Assembly: GCA_017503375.1 (NCBI GenBank) | Contig: JAFVTF010000070.1 | Location: 1-64,000 of the forward strand | Direction: 5' to 3' | DNA from: Lentisphaeria bacterium | Lineage (GTDB): Bacteria; Verrucomicrobiota; Lentisphaeria; Victivallales; UBA1829 | DNA length: 64,000 nt | Shown: in pieces, positions 9,471 to 17,736 of the stretch | Numbering within the stretch: position 1 is the stretch's first letter | Layout of the letters: each line of letters opens with the position of its first letter | Made by a program: the position numbers and the translations under genes | Notes under the pieces: generated by a model | Databases searched by the model: none | Told to the model about the DNA's origin: nothing | Seen by the model: the letters and a program-made list of their open reading frames with translations, nothing else

Positions 9471-10270
9471 TATTTAATCCCCGCATGAACCGGATCTTTG
9501 GAGGAGACAAGACCGCGTCCGGAATCACCTGCCATTGTCCAGAGATAGTACATCTGATAGCCGGGTGCACCGCACAGCGGATGGTAACCTTCTGCAATGG
9601 CAACGGTATCATTATGTTTCACAGTATAGGTTTCATCAATGGAACCGTCGGTTTTATAGACTTTCTGGATCCCGAATCCGACCCGGGGATCAAAACGGTA
9701 GAAATAGGTTTCTTCCATATCCAGTTCTTCCGGCGGATTATTCACATCGTGTTTATGCGGGGGATAACCGGACCAGTTTCCGGAAGGAATCATGCCTTCG
9801 CCGATATAGAAGTGTTCCGAATCAAATTTTTCATCCAGAATGATCTCGGAAGTACGGAAGAAGTTTCTTGCTCCGATTTCGATATGCCGGGTATCTTCCG
9901 GACGGATCAGGGTGGGTTTTGCAGTATCGCGGGTTGCCGGAGAACCGTTGAATGCAAGTTCCGCATCGGAAAGAGCTTCAATGGTATAAGCGGTATGCCT
10001 GGGCATGTAAAGACAATGAGGCTTACCGGTGAAAGGACTCTCTCTGCCGTCCGTGACGGTGAATTCCCAGCCATCGCCGGAGGCTTTAAAGTTTCCGCCC
10101 ATGAGAACGAGTGCAACTTCCATTTCTCCGGTGGTATCGCTGTAAGAAGTCCCCTTTGCCAGCTTGATCAAACCGAACTTTGTGAGCTGCATATTGTATT
10201 CGCCCACATCGAAAATTTTGTTATAGCCCTGAACGGGATCCAGATGGATCAAAAGATTTTTGTCATTCAT
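9470..10270 (-). CDS. iolB: 5-deoxy-glucuronate isomerase-like protein
   Basis: The 266-residue bicupin matches the IolB/KduI-type isomerase family. The second cupin shows the SGYPPHKHD metal motif, followed by EELDMEETYFYRF and a GYHPLCGAPGYQMYYLW ending typical of IolB. In Bacillus IolB converts 5-deoxy-glucuronate to 5-dehydro-2-deoxygluconate in inositol breakdown. Here the operon has IolB-, IolC (PfkB)-, IolJ (aldolase)-, IolG- and IolE/I-like genes but no IolD hydrolase. It may therefore act on 5-deoxyglucuronate from another source or on a related uronate. Confidence 0.88.
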   Translation of the reverse strand: MNDKNLLIHLDPVQGYNKIFDVGEYNMQLTKFGLIKLAKGTSYSDTTGEMEVALVLMGGNFKASGDGWEFTVTDGRESPFTGKPHCLYMPRHTAYTIEALSDAELAFNGSPATRDTAKPTLIRPEDTRHIEIGARNFFRTSEIILDEKFDSEHFYIGEGMIPSGNWSGYPPHKHDVNNPPEELDMEETYFYRFDPRVGFGIQKVYKTDGSIDETYTVKHNDTVAIAEGYHPLCGAPGYQMYYLWTMAGDSGRGLVSSKDPVHAGIK

Positions 10271-10285
10271 GGTCAGTACCCTTTT

Positions 10286-11188
10286 TCAATTATTTTTTAA
10301 GAATTCATCCACTTCTTTTCTGTTCGGGATTCCGGCTCGTCCGCCGAGTTTCAGACACTTAATCGCTGAAACTGCCGAGGCAAAACGGGCACATTCCATC
10401 AAATCCTGCGTTTCCAGATAACGGACTCCGAATGCTGCATGGAACACATCTCCCGCTCCGGTGGTATCAACCGGCTTGATCTTAAACGCCGGACAATGCA
10501 GGATCTTGCCGTTATCCAGCAAAAGAGAACCATGTTCTCCCATTGTCAAACCTGTGACCGGAGCCCCGATCTCACCCAGTTTCAGCAATGCTTTTTCCAG
10601 ATCTTCTTCGCCGGAATATTGCCGGGCAAAAAGTTCCGAGGTAATGAGAATCGTCACATAAGGCAGCAGTTCAGTAACACCATCGCGCAACGTTCCGGCA
10701 TCGAAATTCACGATCACATTATGTTTTTCGGCTTCTTTCACTGCAGCCAGAGCCGCTTTGGGATTGTGTCCATCGATATGCAGGATCTTTGCATTGCGGA
10801 TCAACTCAAAATCGACTTCATCCGCCTGCAGTTCTTTCAATGTTCCGCGGGTCCAGGCAACACTCCGTTTTCCAGTAGGCTGTTCGATCCAGCAATAACC
10901 GACAGCAGATTCAGCCCCTTCCCGGATCCTGATCCCGTCTGTAGACACGTTTTCCGATTCAAAATCACGGATGATCCGCTTCCCGGGTTCATCATCGCCA
11001 ACAATTCCGATAAAAGAGGCATTTACTCCCAGCCGGGCAGCAGCGACCGCAGCAGTTGCCGCAGGACCTCCGCCCTGAACCAGATGTTCCAGCATTTGAA
11101 GTTTATTGTCTATTGGTATTTCCGGCAAAACTGCCAGATAATCATTGCTGCAGAACCCCAATCCGACAAAATCTACTTTCTTCATCAT
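10286..11188 (-). CDS. PfkB-family sugar kinase (sulfofructose kinase/IolC-like clade)
   Basis: First gene of the minus-strand operon, 300 residues. It has the PfkB first signature GGGPAATAAVAAARLG (about residues 39-54), the FIGIVGDD stretch and the second signature with catalytic base DTTGAGDVFHAAF. It ends in GGRAGIP. From memory these motifs are especially close to YihV-type sulfofructose kinases, but IolC and ketohexokinase relatives also belong here. Two adjacent ATGs (11188, 11185) are possible; a GGAG site serves either. It is divergent from the DeoR regulator. Confidence 0.85.
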   Translation of the reverse strand: MMKKVDFVGLGFCSNDYLAVLPEIPIDNKLQMLEHLVQGGGPAATAAVAAARLGVNASFIGIVGDDEPGKRIIRDFESENVSTDGIRIREGAESAVGYCWIEQPTGKRSVAWTRGTLKELQADEVDFELIRNAKILHIDGHNPKAALAAVKEAEKHNVIVNFDAGTLRDGVTELLPYVTILITSELFARQYSGEEDLEKALLKLGEIGAPVTGLTMGEHGSLLLDNGKILHCPAFKIKPVDTTGAGDVFHAAFGVRYLETQDLMECARFASAVSAIKCLKLGGRAGIPNRKEVDEFLKNN

Positions 11189-11215
11189 CTTTACTCCATT
11201 CTGTAACTTGAGGCT

Positions 11216-11244
11216 AATATATCTGCAGTTTCATACAAAATCAA
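11216..11244 (-). promoter_or_regulatory. Predicted promoter of the 11188-152 sugar operon
   Basis: On the minus strand, TTGATT and TATATT are separated by 17 bases, about 30 bases before the PfkB start. It is a good housekeeping sigma-factor match and the only strong one ahead of the operon. Confidence 0.6.
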
Positions 11245-11280
11245 GGTTGGATAATGAGAATATATGATAAATAAATGATA

Positions 11281-11312
11281 AAATATGAGAAAATATCATT
11301 TTTCTCATATTT
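11281..11312. promoter_or_regulatory. Inverted repeat, candidate DeoR operator
   Basis: An 11-base arm AAATATGAGAA (11281-11291) is repeated inverted at 11302-11312. Further ATGAGAATATATGATAA/ATGATAA-type half-matches lie at 11254-11280. It sits between the divergent promoters of the DeoR gene and the sugar operon, the usual place for an autoregulatory operator. Confidence 0.5.
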
Positions 11313-11327
11313 CATCAAAATCAGGAC

Positions 11328-11356
11328 TTGTTTTTTGCAATAACATGTGTTAGATT
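11328..11356 (+). promoter_or_regulatory. Predicted promoter of the DeoR-family regulator
   Basis: TTGTTT and TAGATT are spaced by 17 bases and lie just downstream of the inverted repeat and about 32 bases before the ATG. Confidence 0.4.
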
Positions 11357-11387
11357 ACCGGGAGAACATCACCGGAAAGGTCTTCCA

Positions 11388-12104
11388 ATGAAAAAGATAA
11401 GAACATACGCCATCGTTGATTATCTGAAAGAGAAAAAATACTGTACCATTGAAGAATTGACGGAACATTTTCAGGTTTCCACCGCCACGATGTACCGGGA
11501 TATTGCGGAACTGGCGGCAAGAGATGTTGTCCGTAAAGTTCATGGAGGCATTGCATTTCAGGATCGGCAGTCAGACCGGAGAATTCCTCTAAGCCATCCG
11601 TTTCAGGAACGGATCAACTGGAATTGTAAAAGGAAACAGATCATTGCAGAAGAGGCAATGAAGCGCATTTGCGAAAATGATATTCTTTTTCTGGATTCTT
11701 CAACCACAGTTTATTATCTGGCAAAACTTCTGGAAACCTCCAATTTTTCCAGTCTCACGATCGTTACTAACTCCGTAATGATCATTCAGAATTTTTATAA
11801 ATATCCGTCGCATTATGTCCGGATCGGACTGGGAGGCAGTTTTGATGTGCAGCTGAACGCATTTCTCGGACAGGCTACCTTGAGGGAACTGGAATATCTG
11901 GAAATTTCCAAAGCATTTATCTCAGCCTTCGGAATTGACGATGACAAAGTGACCACAAATCATGAATATCATGCCGGATTGCTGATGAAAGTATTGGAAA
12001 TTGCCAGGCAGAAATATTTATTGCTGGACAAAAGCAAGCTCAACCGGAGCGGTCTTTTCAAGATAAGCCCCGGAAGAGCTTTTGATGAAATCGTAACGGA
12101 TTGA
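11388..12104 (+). CDS. DeoR-family transcriptional regulator
   Basis: The 238-residue protein has an N-terminal DeoR winged helix (about residues 5-58) with the recognition segment TMYRDIAELAARD and the wing KVHGGIA. A C-terminal DeoRC sensor domain follows, with ILFLDSSTTVYYLA and GLGGSFD motifs of the sugar-phosphate-binding fold. An upstream in-frame start at 11328 lacks a ribosome site and would overlap the promoter, so I use the ATG at 11388. The divergent position suggests it represses the operon below 11188 and is induced by a sugar phosphate intermediate. Confidence 0.9.
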   Translation: MKKIRTYAIVDYLKEKKYCTIEELTEHFQVSTATMYRDIAELAARDVVRKVHGGIAFQDRQSDRRIPLSHPFQERINWNCKRKQIIAEEAMKRICENDILFLDSSTTVYYLAKLLETSNFSSLTIVTNSVMIIQNFYKYPSHYVRIGLGGSFDVQLNAFLGQATLRELEYLEISKAFISAFGIDDDKVTTNHEYHAGLLMKVLEIARQKYLLLDKSKLNRSGLFKISPGRAFDEIVTD

Positions 12105-12124
12105 AACCGTACAATCTCCAGAGA

Positions 12125-13807
12125 TTATTTTTTCAGTTTATTCAAAACGTGCTGAACGACAGAAACCTGTTCTTCAGAAGCATTGAAATTATTTTCCAAT
12201 TCTTCCACGGCTTCATAGATCATGATACAGCCTGTCTTGTAATCCACGCCGCCGATTTCACAGATCAAACGGATTCCGCGGTCCATCAGTTTCTTGTTGG
12301 AAACATTCACCCAGCTCATCCAGTTGCTTGTGATTCTTCCGAGAACCGCCATAACTCCGGTGGAAACTGTATTGAGGACCAGTTTCACTGCCATGTGTCC
12401 CATCAGGTGCAAGGGAGATTCTTTGATATTGCAGGGAATGGAGAAATCAGCTTCAGCAGCACCGCCGACAGCCAGATATTTCCGGCAGGCAAAAGGAGCC
12501 TGAACATTTGCAAAACCATCTTTCAAATCAGCCGGACAGGGCATGTTTCCAACAGTGATCAGAACAGCAGCGTCGTTTCCGGTGACGGTACGGTCTTCCG
12601 GATGTTCACAGCCGACTTCAAATTTCAGCAGTTCGGTGCTGCGGATCTTCGGAGGATTGCTGCAAATACTTTCAGGAATATTCATGTCTCTGTAATCTTT
12701 GATTTCCCATTCCAGACAGCGGAGTTTGCGGTTCATGCCGCGCATCCAGGTTTCTTCTGTGGTGAAAAGCGGATTCTTCACAAAAGCCCACGGACGCGGT
12801 GAGATATTGTCATCGTTCTTGCGGAACGGAGGCAGCATGAATGTGGGAGAACGTTCTGTTGTATCGGTAAAGATATCCAGCAGATAGTCGTTTGCAAAGT
12901 AGGTAATCAAACCTTTTTTCCGGTAAATATCAGCTTCAAAAGCGATATAATCAGCGATTCCTTTAACGGCTTCAGCGCTTTCCAGCTGAGCGAGCAAAGC
13001 ACCGAATTCAGATGCATAATCGGTCTGCGGTTTTCCGGTCAAACGGCACATAATGGATTCCAGAGCACCGCCTGCAACGAGCTGTTCGGAAGTAGTTGCC
13101 TGCATACGGGTGGACCCTGCAAGAGCCATGGGACCGCAATGGAGATCCAGCACGCAGACTCTGGGATCACGGATGGCTTTGCGGGAACGTTCCAGATGCT
13201 CAGCCAGAAGATCAGCGGGGTTGTTGAACATCAGAAAGACTTTGGAACCGCGGTCGAGAGCCTCAAAAACAGAACCGAGAACAGAAGAAGTTTCTCCGCC
13301 TTCAGTAATGGCAACCAGCATGTCGTTTTCTCCCATGCCCATTTCCTGAACCTGACGGCGTCCAAATACCTGGTAATCTTCAAAGAATTCCACGGATTTG
13401 ACGAGAGCATAATCGCCGCCGGTCATAATGCTGAACACCTGATTTGCATAAGGGGCAGCAGCGGAATCTTTGGCACAGCAATCACGCCACATACATTCCA
13501 GAAGAATACTCAAACGTCCGGTTGCACCGCAGCCGGAAAACACAACTTTTCCGCCGTTGCGGATCACAGATTCTCCGGCATCAACCAGCTTTTTGAATTC
13601 TGCAGAAGCAAAAATCCGCTTTGCCATTTCCAGAACGTTGCGGTCAACTTCCTGAAGATTCCGCACACCGGCTTCGCAGGAAGATGCAAATTTCTGATCC
13701 ATCCCGCGAGTAATGGGGCTGGACTGTTCCGTAGGAAGAAATCCCAGATGAAACTGTTTTTCGTTTTCCATGAAATCCATGGCGGCTTGAAGAGCTTTTT
13801 CACTCAT
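12125..13807 (-). CDS. SIS-domain protein, MurQ/glucokinase-regulator-like
   Basis: About 560 residues, roughly twice the length of the MurQ etherase and similar to glucokinase regulatory protein. The N-terminal SIS domain has VVFSGCGATGRLSILLE (about 88-104), VAITEGGETSSVLG (about 166-178) and LAGSTRMQATTSEQL (about 229-243), matching MurQ phosphosugar-binding motifs. The C-terminal half looks like a second SIS domain. It may cleave MurNAc-6-phosphate or bind sugar phosphates as a regulator. The start at 13807 is chosen because AAGGA lies eight bases upstream; the ATG at 13813 is too close to it. It follows the IclR gene and ends 20 bases from the convergent DeoR gene. Confidence 0.8.
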   Translation of the reverse strand: MSEKALQAAMDFMENEKQFHLGFLPTEQSSPITRGMDQKFASSCEAGVRNLQEVDRNVLEMAKRIFASAEFKKLVDAGESVIRNGGKVVFSGCGATGRLSILLECMWRDCCAKDSAAAPYANQVFSIMTGGDYALVKSVEFFEDYQVFGRRQVQEMGMGENDMLVAITEGGETSSVLGSVFEALDRGSKVFLMFNNPADLLAEHLERSRKAIRDPRVCVLDLHCGPMALAGSTRMQATTSEQLVAGGALESIMCRLTGKPQTDYASEFGALLAQLESAEAVKGIADYIAFEADIYRKKGLITYFANDYLLDIFTDTTERSPTFMLPPFRKNDDNISPRPWAFVKNPLFTTEETWMRGMNRKLRCLEWEIKDYRDMNIPESICSNPPKIRSTELLKFEVGCEHPEDRTVTGNDAAVLITVGNMPCPADLKDGFANVQAPFACRKYLAVGGAAEADFSIPCNIKESPLHLMGHMAVKLVLNTVSTGVMAVLGRITSNWMSWVNVSNKKLMDRGIRLICEIGGVDYKTGCIMIYEAVEELENNFNASEEQVSVVQHVLNKLKK

Positions 13808-13829
13808 GATCATGTTCCTTTATGTTTGT

Positions 13830-14534
13830 TCAATACGCCTGACAGACAGGCGCAGTAAGTTTTTTTCTTATTTCTTCTGCAGCTTCGGCCGAAAGTTCAA
13901 ATGCCTTGTCAGAAAACTCCTGCGGCACGCCGAAGCCAAATGCCGCGACAGGATATCCCGGAATCCGGATCCAATGCCCGATCACACAAAGAGAATCCTG
14001 TTCAAACCGCACATAACCATCATCTCTGATCTTCCGGAGGAGCTCTCCCGGATATGGCTTGATCCCGCAGTTTTTGCAAACTTTCTTCGATTCTGATTCC
14101 TCAAGAGCTGCAAGCAGCAAACGCCCCGTGGCAGTGTCCCAGTGATCCGAAAAACGGAATATTTCCCAGGGAGCGGCCGGATAGCCCGGAAGATGATAAG
14201 CCAGCATGATCCGCTCATTTTCATGCAGCACGGAAATATTGACCTGACATCTCAACGCTTCTGAAAGTTTCTTTACAGGAAGTTCTGCGGCATCTGCAAT
14301 CCGCTTATACAAATTTTGCCGTGTGTTCAGGGACGCAACCATCGGTCCCGCAACATATCCGGATTTCCGGGAAACTTTCTGCAGATATCCGCGCTTGACC
14401 AGTTCCCCCATGATCCGGGTACAGGTGGCAAGATTGACTTGCAAAGCATCCGCCGCTTCGCTCGGTGTTACATTTTCTCCATTCCGCAATATCACATATT
14501 CCAGAATATCAAATGTTTTATGCAGTGATTTCAT
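13830..14534 (-). CDS. IclR-family transcriptional regulator
   Basis: The 234-residue protein starts with the IclR-type helix-turn-helix: MKSLHKTFDILEYV, then VTPSEAADAL and a CTRIMGELVKRGYL recognition helix. An effector-binding domain follows, shortened compared with many family members (about 250 residues). It lies 22 bases upstream of the SIS-protein gene on the same strand and probably controls it. The nearest GGGAG is about 15 bases from the ATG, so translation may be weak. Confidence 0.82.
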   Translation of the reverse strand: MKSLHKTFDILEYVILRNGENVTPSEAADALQVNLATCTRIMGELVKRGYLQKVSRKSGYVAGPMVASLNTRQNLYKRIADAAELPVKKLSEALRCQVNISVLHENERIMLAYHLPGYPAAPWEIFRFSDHWDTATGRLLLAALEESESKKVCKNCGIKPYPGELLRKIRDDGYVRFEQDSLCVIGHWIRIPGYPVAAFGFGVPQEFSDKAFELSAEAAEEIRKKLTAPVCQAY

Positions 14535-14566
14535 ATTATAAAATTAAAACTCCCTGTTTTGAAATT

Positions 14567-14594
14567 ACTATATCACAAAAAAAGGAAAATTCAA
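14567..14594 (-). promoter_or_regulatory. Predicted promoter of iclR-type gene
   Basis: On the minus strand TTGAAT and TATAGT are separated by 16 bases, about 32 bases ahead of the IclR start codon. Confidence 0.5.
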
Positions 14595-14616
14595 GAAAAA
14601 TTTCCCGCAGAGATAC

Positions 14617-14650
14617 AAAAAAAAGAGGCTGTCGTAAAAAACAGCCCCTT
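14617..14650 (-). terminator. Rho-independent terminator
   Basis: On the minus strand a GGGGCTGT...ACAGCCTC hairpin is followed by eight T. It ends the unit containing the two Gfo/Idh genes and the AraC gene. Confidence 0.85.
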
Positions 14651-14675
14651 CAGGAATTTTGTTTGAAATCAGCTC

Positions 14676-15575
14676 TTAAAAATGGAACACGGGTTCCGCT
14701 TTTCCGCTTTCCAAAGATTTCAATGCGGCCTCCATCATTGCCATGACTTCAACGGAATCTTCCCAGGAAACAGGCTGTTCTCCGTTGAGGAACTTCACAA
14801 ATTCTTTCATCAGCATATAATAGAACGGAACACGTCCGGTAACAGAAACTGTAAATGCCTGATTTTCTTTTGTGCGCCCCATTGCTCCATAAGAGAAAGC
14901 AGGATTCAGGTCAACAATACCGTATCTGCCATCCTTATACTGTACACGGAAAAGATAGCAGTTTTCAGCGGTTTTGATTCCGGAAACAGTTTCAGCCCCC
15001 TGTCCCATCAGACGCTGAAGCATTTCAAAGGTGTGGCAGCCGTACCAGACAACAGCCGGTCCTTTCGGAGGAATTCCGGCAGGTCCCCACGTCATACCTT
15101 TTTCAACGGGGATGCCTTTTTCCATACATTCTGCGAAGTCGATATCGAAGCGCAGGCTGGATGCGGTGAAGAAACGGACATTGTACTTCTTTGCAAGTTC
15201 AATGATCTTGCACATATTTTCCACGGTATCGGCGAAAGGTTTATCCAAAAAGATCGGTTTGCCAAGGGGGGCACATTTTTCAAAATATTCCAGATGCAGC
15301 GCAGGATCATTGATCTCAATCATGATGGCATCGCAATCTGCCACAGATTCTTCAAAGTTTTCCGTAACTTTCACGCCGATGCTTTCCAGATATTCCTGAC
15401 GTTTATCCAGACCTTCTTTGTTCTGGAATGCTGTTTCAAAACGGAGACAGCTGACCACGCGCAGACCGGAAATTTTCTGTTCTTCGGGAGTGGTGGGGTC
15501 CTGCATCAATTTCGGAAATGCAGTTGCGTGGCTTGTATCAAGACCGACGATGGCAATTTTGATTTCTTCTGACAT
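14676..15575 (-). CDS. Gfo/Idh/MocA-family oxidoreductase
   Basis: The 299-residue protein begins IKIAIVGLDTSHATAF, a Rossmann start with a variant glycine loop, and has FLDKPFADT in place of the usual EKP (about residues 113-121). The C-terminal domain carries VWYGCHTFEML, the family's D/H region. The altered loop and DKP suggest a distinct subgroup or weak cofactor binding. It is the last gene of a three-gene unit with an AraC regulator and another Gfo/Idh gene, and is followed by a clear terminator. Confidence 0.82.
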   Translation of the reverse strand: MSEEIKIAIVGLDTSHATAFPKLMQDPTTPEEQKISGLRVVSCLRFETAFQNKEGLDKRQEYLESIGVKVTENFEESVADCDAIMIEINDPALHLEYFEKCAPLGKPIFLDKPFADTVENMCKIIELAKKYNVRFFTASSLRFDIDFAECMEKGIPVEKGMTWGPAGIPPKGPAVVWYGCHTFEMLQRLMGQGAETVSGIKTAENCYLFRVQYKDGRYGIVDLNPAFSYGAMGRTKENQAFTVSVTGRVPFYYMLMKEFVKFLNGEQPVSWEDSVEVMAMMEAALKSLESGKAEPVFHF

Positions 15576-15589
15576 GATTGATTCCTTTC

Positions 15590-16378
15590 TTAAATCTTTT
15601 TCCGGAATTCAGTTGGTGATTGTTTCATGACTTTTGTGAATTGACGTGAGAAATAAAACTCTCCGCCGAATCCGCTGGCAAAAGCGATCTCTTTCACCAG
15701 CATATCTGTGGTTTCCAGAAGATGCACAGCATACCGGATCCGCTGTTCCAACAGATAGCGGTTTGGGCTGAATCCGGTTTCCCGGCGGAACAGTCTGCGG
15801 AAATGAACTTCGGAAAGCCCATGCCGCTCAGCCTCTTCTGCAACATTCCATCCCTGTTCCGGATGTTCAGCGATCTTTTGGGCGAAGTCGCTGATAATCT
15901 TGTGATTGAACGATCCCGCCTGACGGGGTGCCGGCTGATTCATGGAAAACAGCAACGCTTTTTCCAGTAAAAGAACAGCTTCCCCGTAAGAAGTCCGGGA
16001 ACATTTCTGAAGCTGACGGACTATCGCCGTCATCACTTCCATAAACTCTTTTTCTTCCGTGATACGGATCATCTTACCTATTTCCGGCATAAGCCCGCCG
16101 GAAATGTAACGGTTCACCCGTTCTCCGCGGAAACAGACATAAATATGCTCCCTGCCCCCCCCGTTCGGGGTATAATAGGTGATCTTTTTTTCCGGTCCTG
16201 TCAAAAACAGAACCGGACCTTCAGCGAGCCAGGGAGCTTCGCCTTCAGATTTCACATAGATCTCTCCGCCCCGGATGTACTGAAGACCGTAATATTCAAA
16301 CAAACGGTCCCGCGTTATTCCGGTGGCATTTTTACTGCTTCCGAAACAGACAAATTCGAGGTCGGAGAAATAATCCAT
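15590..16378 (-). CDS. AraC-family transcriptional regulator
   Basis: The 262-residue protein has an N-terminal cupin-like sensor half and a C-terminal AraC DNA-binding domain with SEVHFRRLFRRETGFSPNRY (first helix-turn-helix) and EIAFASGFGGEFYFSR (second). It is sandwiched between two dehydrogenase genes, three bases after the upstream stop and 15 before the downstream start, so it is co-transcribed with its probable targets. A GH3 gene nearby could also be a target. Confidence 0.88.
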   Translation of the reverse strand: MDYFSDLEFVCFGSSKNATGITRDRLFEYYGLQYIRGGEIYVKSEGEAPWLAEGPVLFLTGPEKKITYYTPNGGGREHIYVCFRGERVNRYISGGLMPEIGKMIRITEEKEFMEVMTAIVRQLQKCSRTSYGEAVLLLEKALLFSMNQPAPRQAGSFNHKIISDFAQKIAEHPEQGWNVAEEAERHGLSEVHFRRLFRRETGFSPNRYLLEQRIRYAVHLLETTDMLVKEIAFASGFGGEFYFSRQFTKVMKQSPTEFRKKI

Positions 16379-16381
16379 GGA

Positions 16382-17494
16382 TCAGAATGTTCCCTTGGGA
16401 ACCTTGACTGTCTTCTTCAGAGGATTCTGCTTGTGACATTCTTCGATGATGGCGATCTGACGGCGGACCTGTTCCAGCTGAACGACCAGAGGAGCTCCGG
16501 TGGTCAATGCATCATAAATGTTGCAGTAGTATCTGGTTCCCCAATCGTCAAAGGAGTTGGCGAAGTCGGGAAGTTCCATCTTTTCAGAATAGAAGTTCAG
16601 TTTTTCGGAGCAATAGACAGGGAGGCGTCCATCGGTTTCCATGGTAGCGATCCGGACTTCACGGGATGGAGCTTCTTCCGGATGATAGTATTTCCATTCA
16701 ACGGTATTGCCGTCAGCAACCAGAGAACCGTTGGAACCGAAAACCTGATACATCTTCTGGGGGAACATACATTCTTTGGTGACTTCCAGGTCAATGACCG
16801 GATGACCTTTTCCTTCAAAGACCAGTTTGACAAAGTCTTCAGCATCACCGAAATTGTTGTAGTTGGCAAGTTTGGAGAAAATGCGGTCCGGCATGGTAGC
16901 ACCGAACATATCCCAGAGACCGATCATCTGGTCAAGCGGATGGGGGGCGGTATTCATGAGTTCCCCGGCATTTAAGCCCTGAATGGTCTGCCAGTCCCAG
17001 CGTCTGCCGAATGAGTTGTAGGAAACTTTCACCATTGCAATTTCGCCCAGGACACCGGAACGGATCACATCACAAATCTTCTGATAAAGCGGACGGAAAC
17101 GTGCCTGCTGGAAAACCGCAAAGAACTTCTTTGTATCTTTCTGAACCTTGAAAAGACGGTCAACTTCGCTGACTTTGCTTGCAAGGGGTTTTTCACTGAT
17201 CACATTGTAGCCGGCTTTCATGGCTTCAATGGAAATATCCACATGAAGATGGCTGCGGCTTGCATTGACGACCAATTCAACATTCTTGTCTTTCAGCAAT
17301 TTCTTGTAGTCATCATAATGTTTGCACTTGGGATTGGCTCCGGGATTGGTATTGACTCTGCGTTCCTCAATGGGGTCTGCAACTGCCACCACATCAAACC
17401 GTTCCTGCAATGCGGGACAGCATTCCAGAAGGTGACGGTGAATATTCCGTCCGCTGCGTCCCTGACCGATGATACCGACTTTAATCCGTTTCAT
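16382..17494 (-). CDS. Gfo/Idh/MocA-family oxidoreductase
   Basis: The 370-residue protein has the Rossmann loop VGIIGQGRSGRNIH (residues 6-19), EKPLASKV, and a GELMNTAPHPLDQM segment with the usual histidine and aspartate of the catalytic domain. It belongs to the large dehydrogenase family that acts on sugars, inositols or glycan-derived glycosides. It is the first gene of the unit with AraC and the second Gfo/Idh gene. The promoter region contains several GATAA/TTATC motifs. Confidence 0.88.
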   Translation of the reverse strand: MKRIKVGIIGQGRSGRNIHRHLLECCPALQERFDVVAVADPIEERRVNTNPGANPKCKHYDDYKKLLKDKNVELVVNASRSHLHVDISIEAMKAGYNVISEKPLASKVSEVDRLFKVQKDTKKFFAVFQQARFRPLYQKICDVIRSGVLGEIAMVKVSYNSFGRRWDWQTIQGLNAGELMNTAPHPLDQMIGLWDMFGATMPDRIFSKLANYNNFGDAEDFVKLVFEGKGHPVIDLEVTKECMFPQKMYQVFGSNGSLVADGNTVEWKYYHPEEAPSREVRIATMETDGRLPVYCSEKLNFYSEKMELPDFANSFDDWGTRYYCNIYDALTTGAPLVVQLEQVRRQIAIIEECHKQNPLKKTVKVPKGTF

Positions 17495-17536
17495 GTTCTT
17501 TTCTCCTTGGTTTATAAGGGTTATTGATTCTATCTT

Positions 17537-17564
17537 AAATTATCACACAAATATCAAATTGCAA
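17537..17564 (-). promoter_or_regulatory. Predicted promoter of the Gfo/Idh-AraC unit
   Basis: On the minus strand TTGCAA and TAATTT are spaced by 16 bases, about 43 bases before the start. Repeated TGATMA/TTATCA motifs lie upstream (17595-17660) and could be activator sites. Confidence 0.4.
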
Positions 17565-17675
17565 GTATATTTCACAAAAAAAGAATATCCTTTTTGATCA
17601 TTTATCAACAAAAAAATCTCTTCTGATAAAAATCATCAATAAAATCGTGCCTGATAACAGAAACAGCTGTTCAGC

Positions 17676-17718
17676 AAAAAAAAACTCCGCATATCACTGT
17701 TTTCTGTACATGCGGAGC
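17676..17718 (-). terminator. Rho-independent terminator of GH3 gene
   Basis: On the minus strand a GCTCCGCAT...ATGCGGAG-type hairpin is followed by nine T, about 18 bases after the GH3 stop. Confidence 0.85.
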
Positions 17719-17736
17719 TCTTCTGTCAGGAAATGA

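Noticed and set aside
842-11188. Complete myo-inositol catabolic operon
   Set aside because: IolD and a clear IolE are missing, and amino-sugar genes are interleaved; only individual family members match.
10286-11188. Sulfo-EMP pathway
   Set aside because: Only the kinase resembles it; sulfoquinovosidase, isomerase, sulfolactaldehyde reductase and exporter are not seen in the window.
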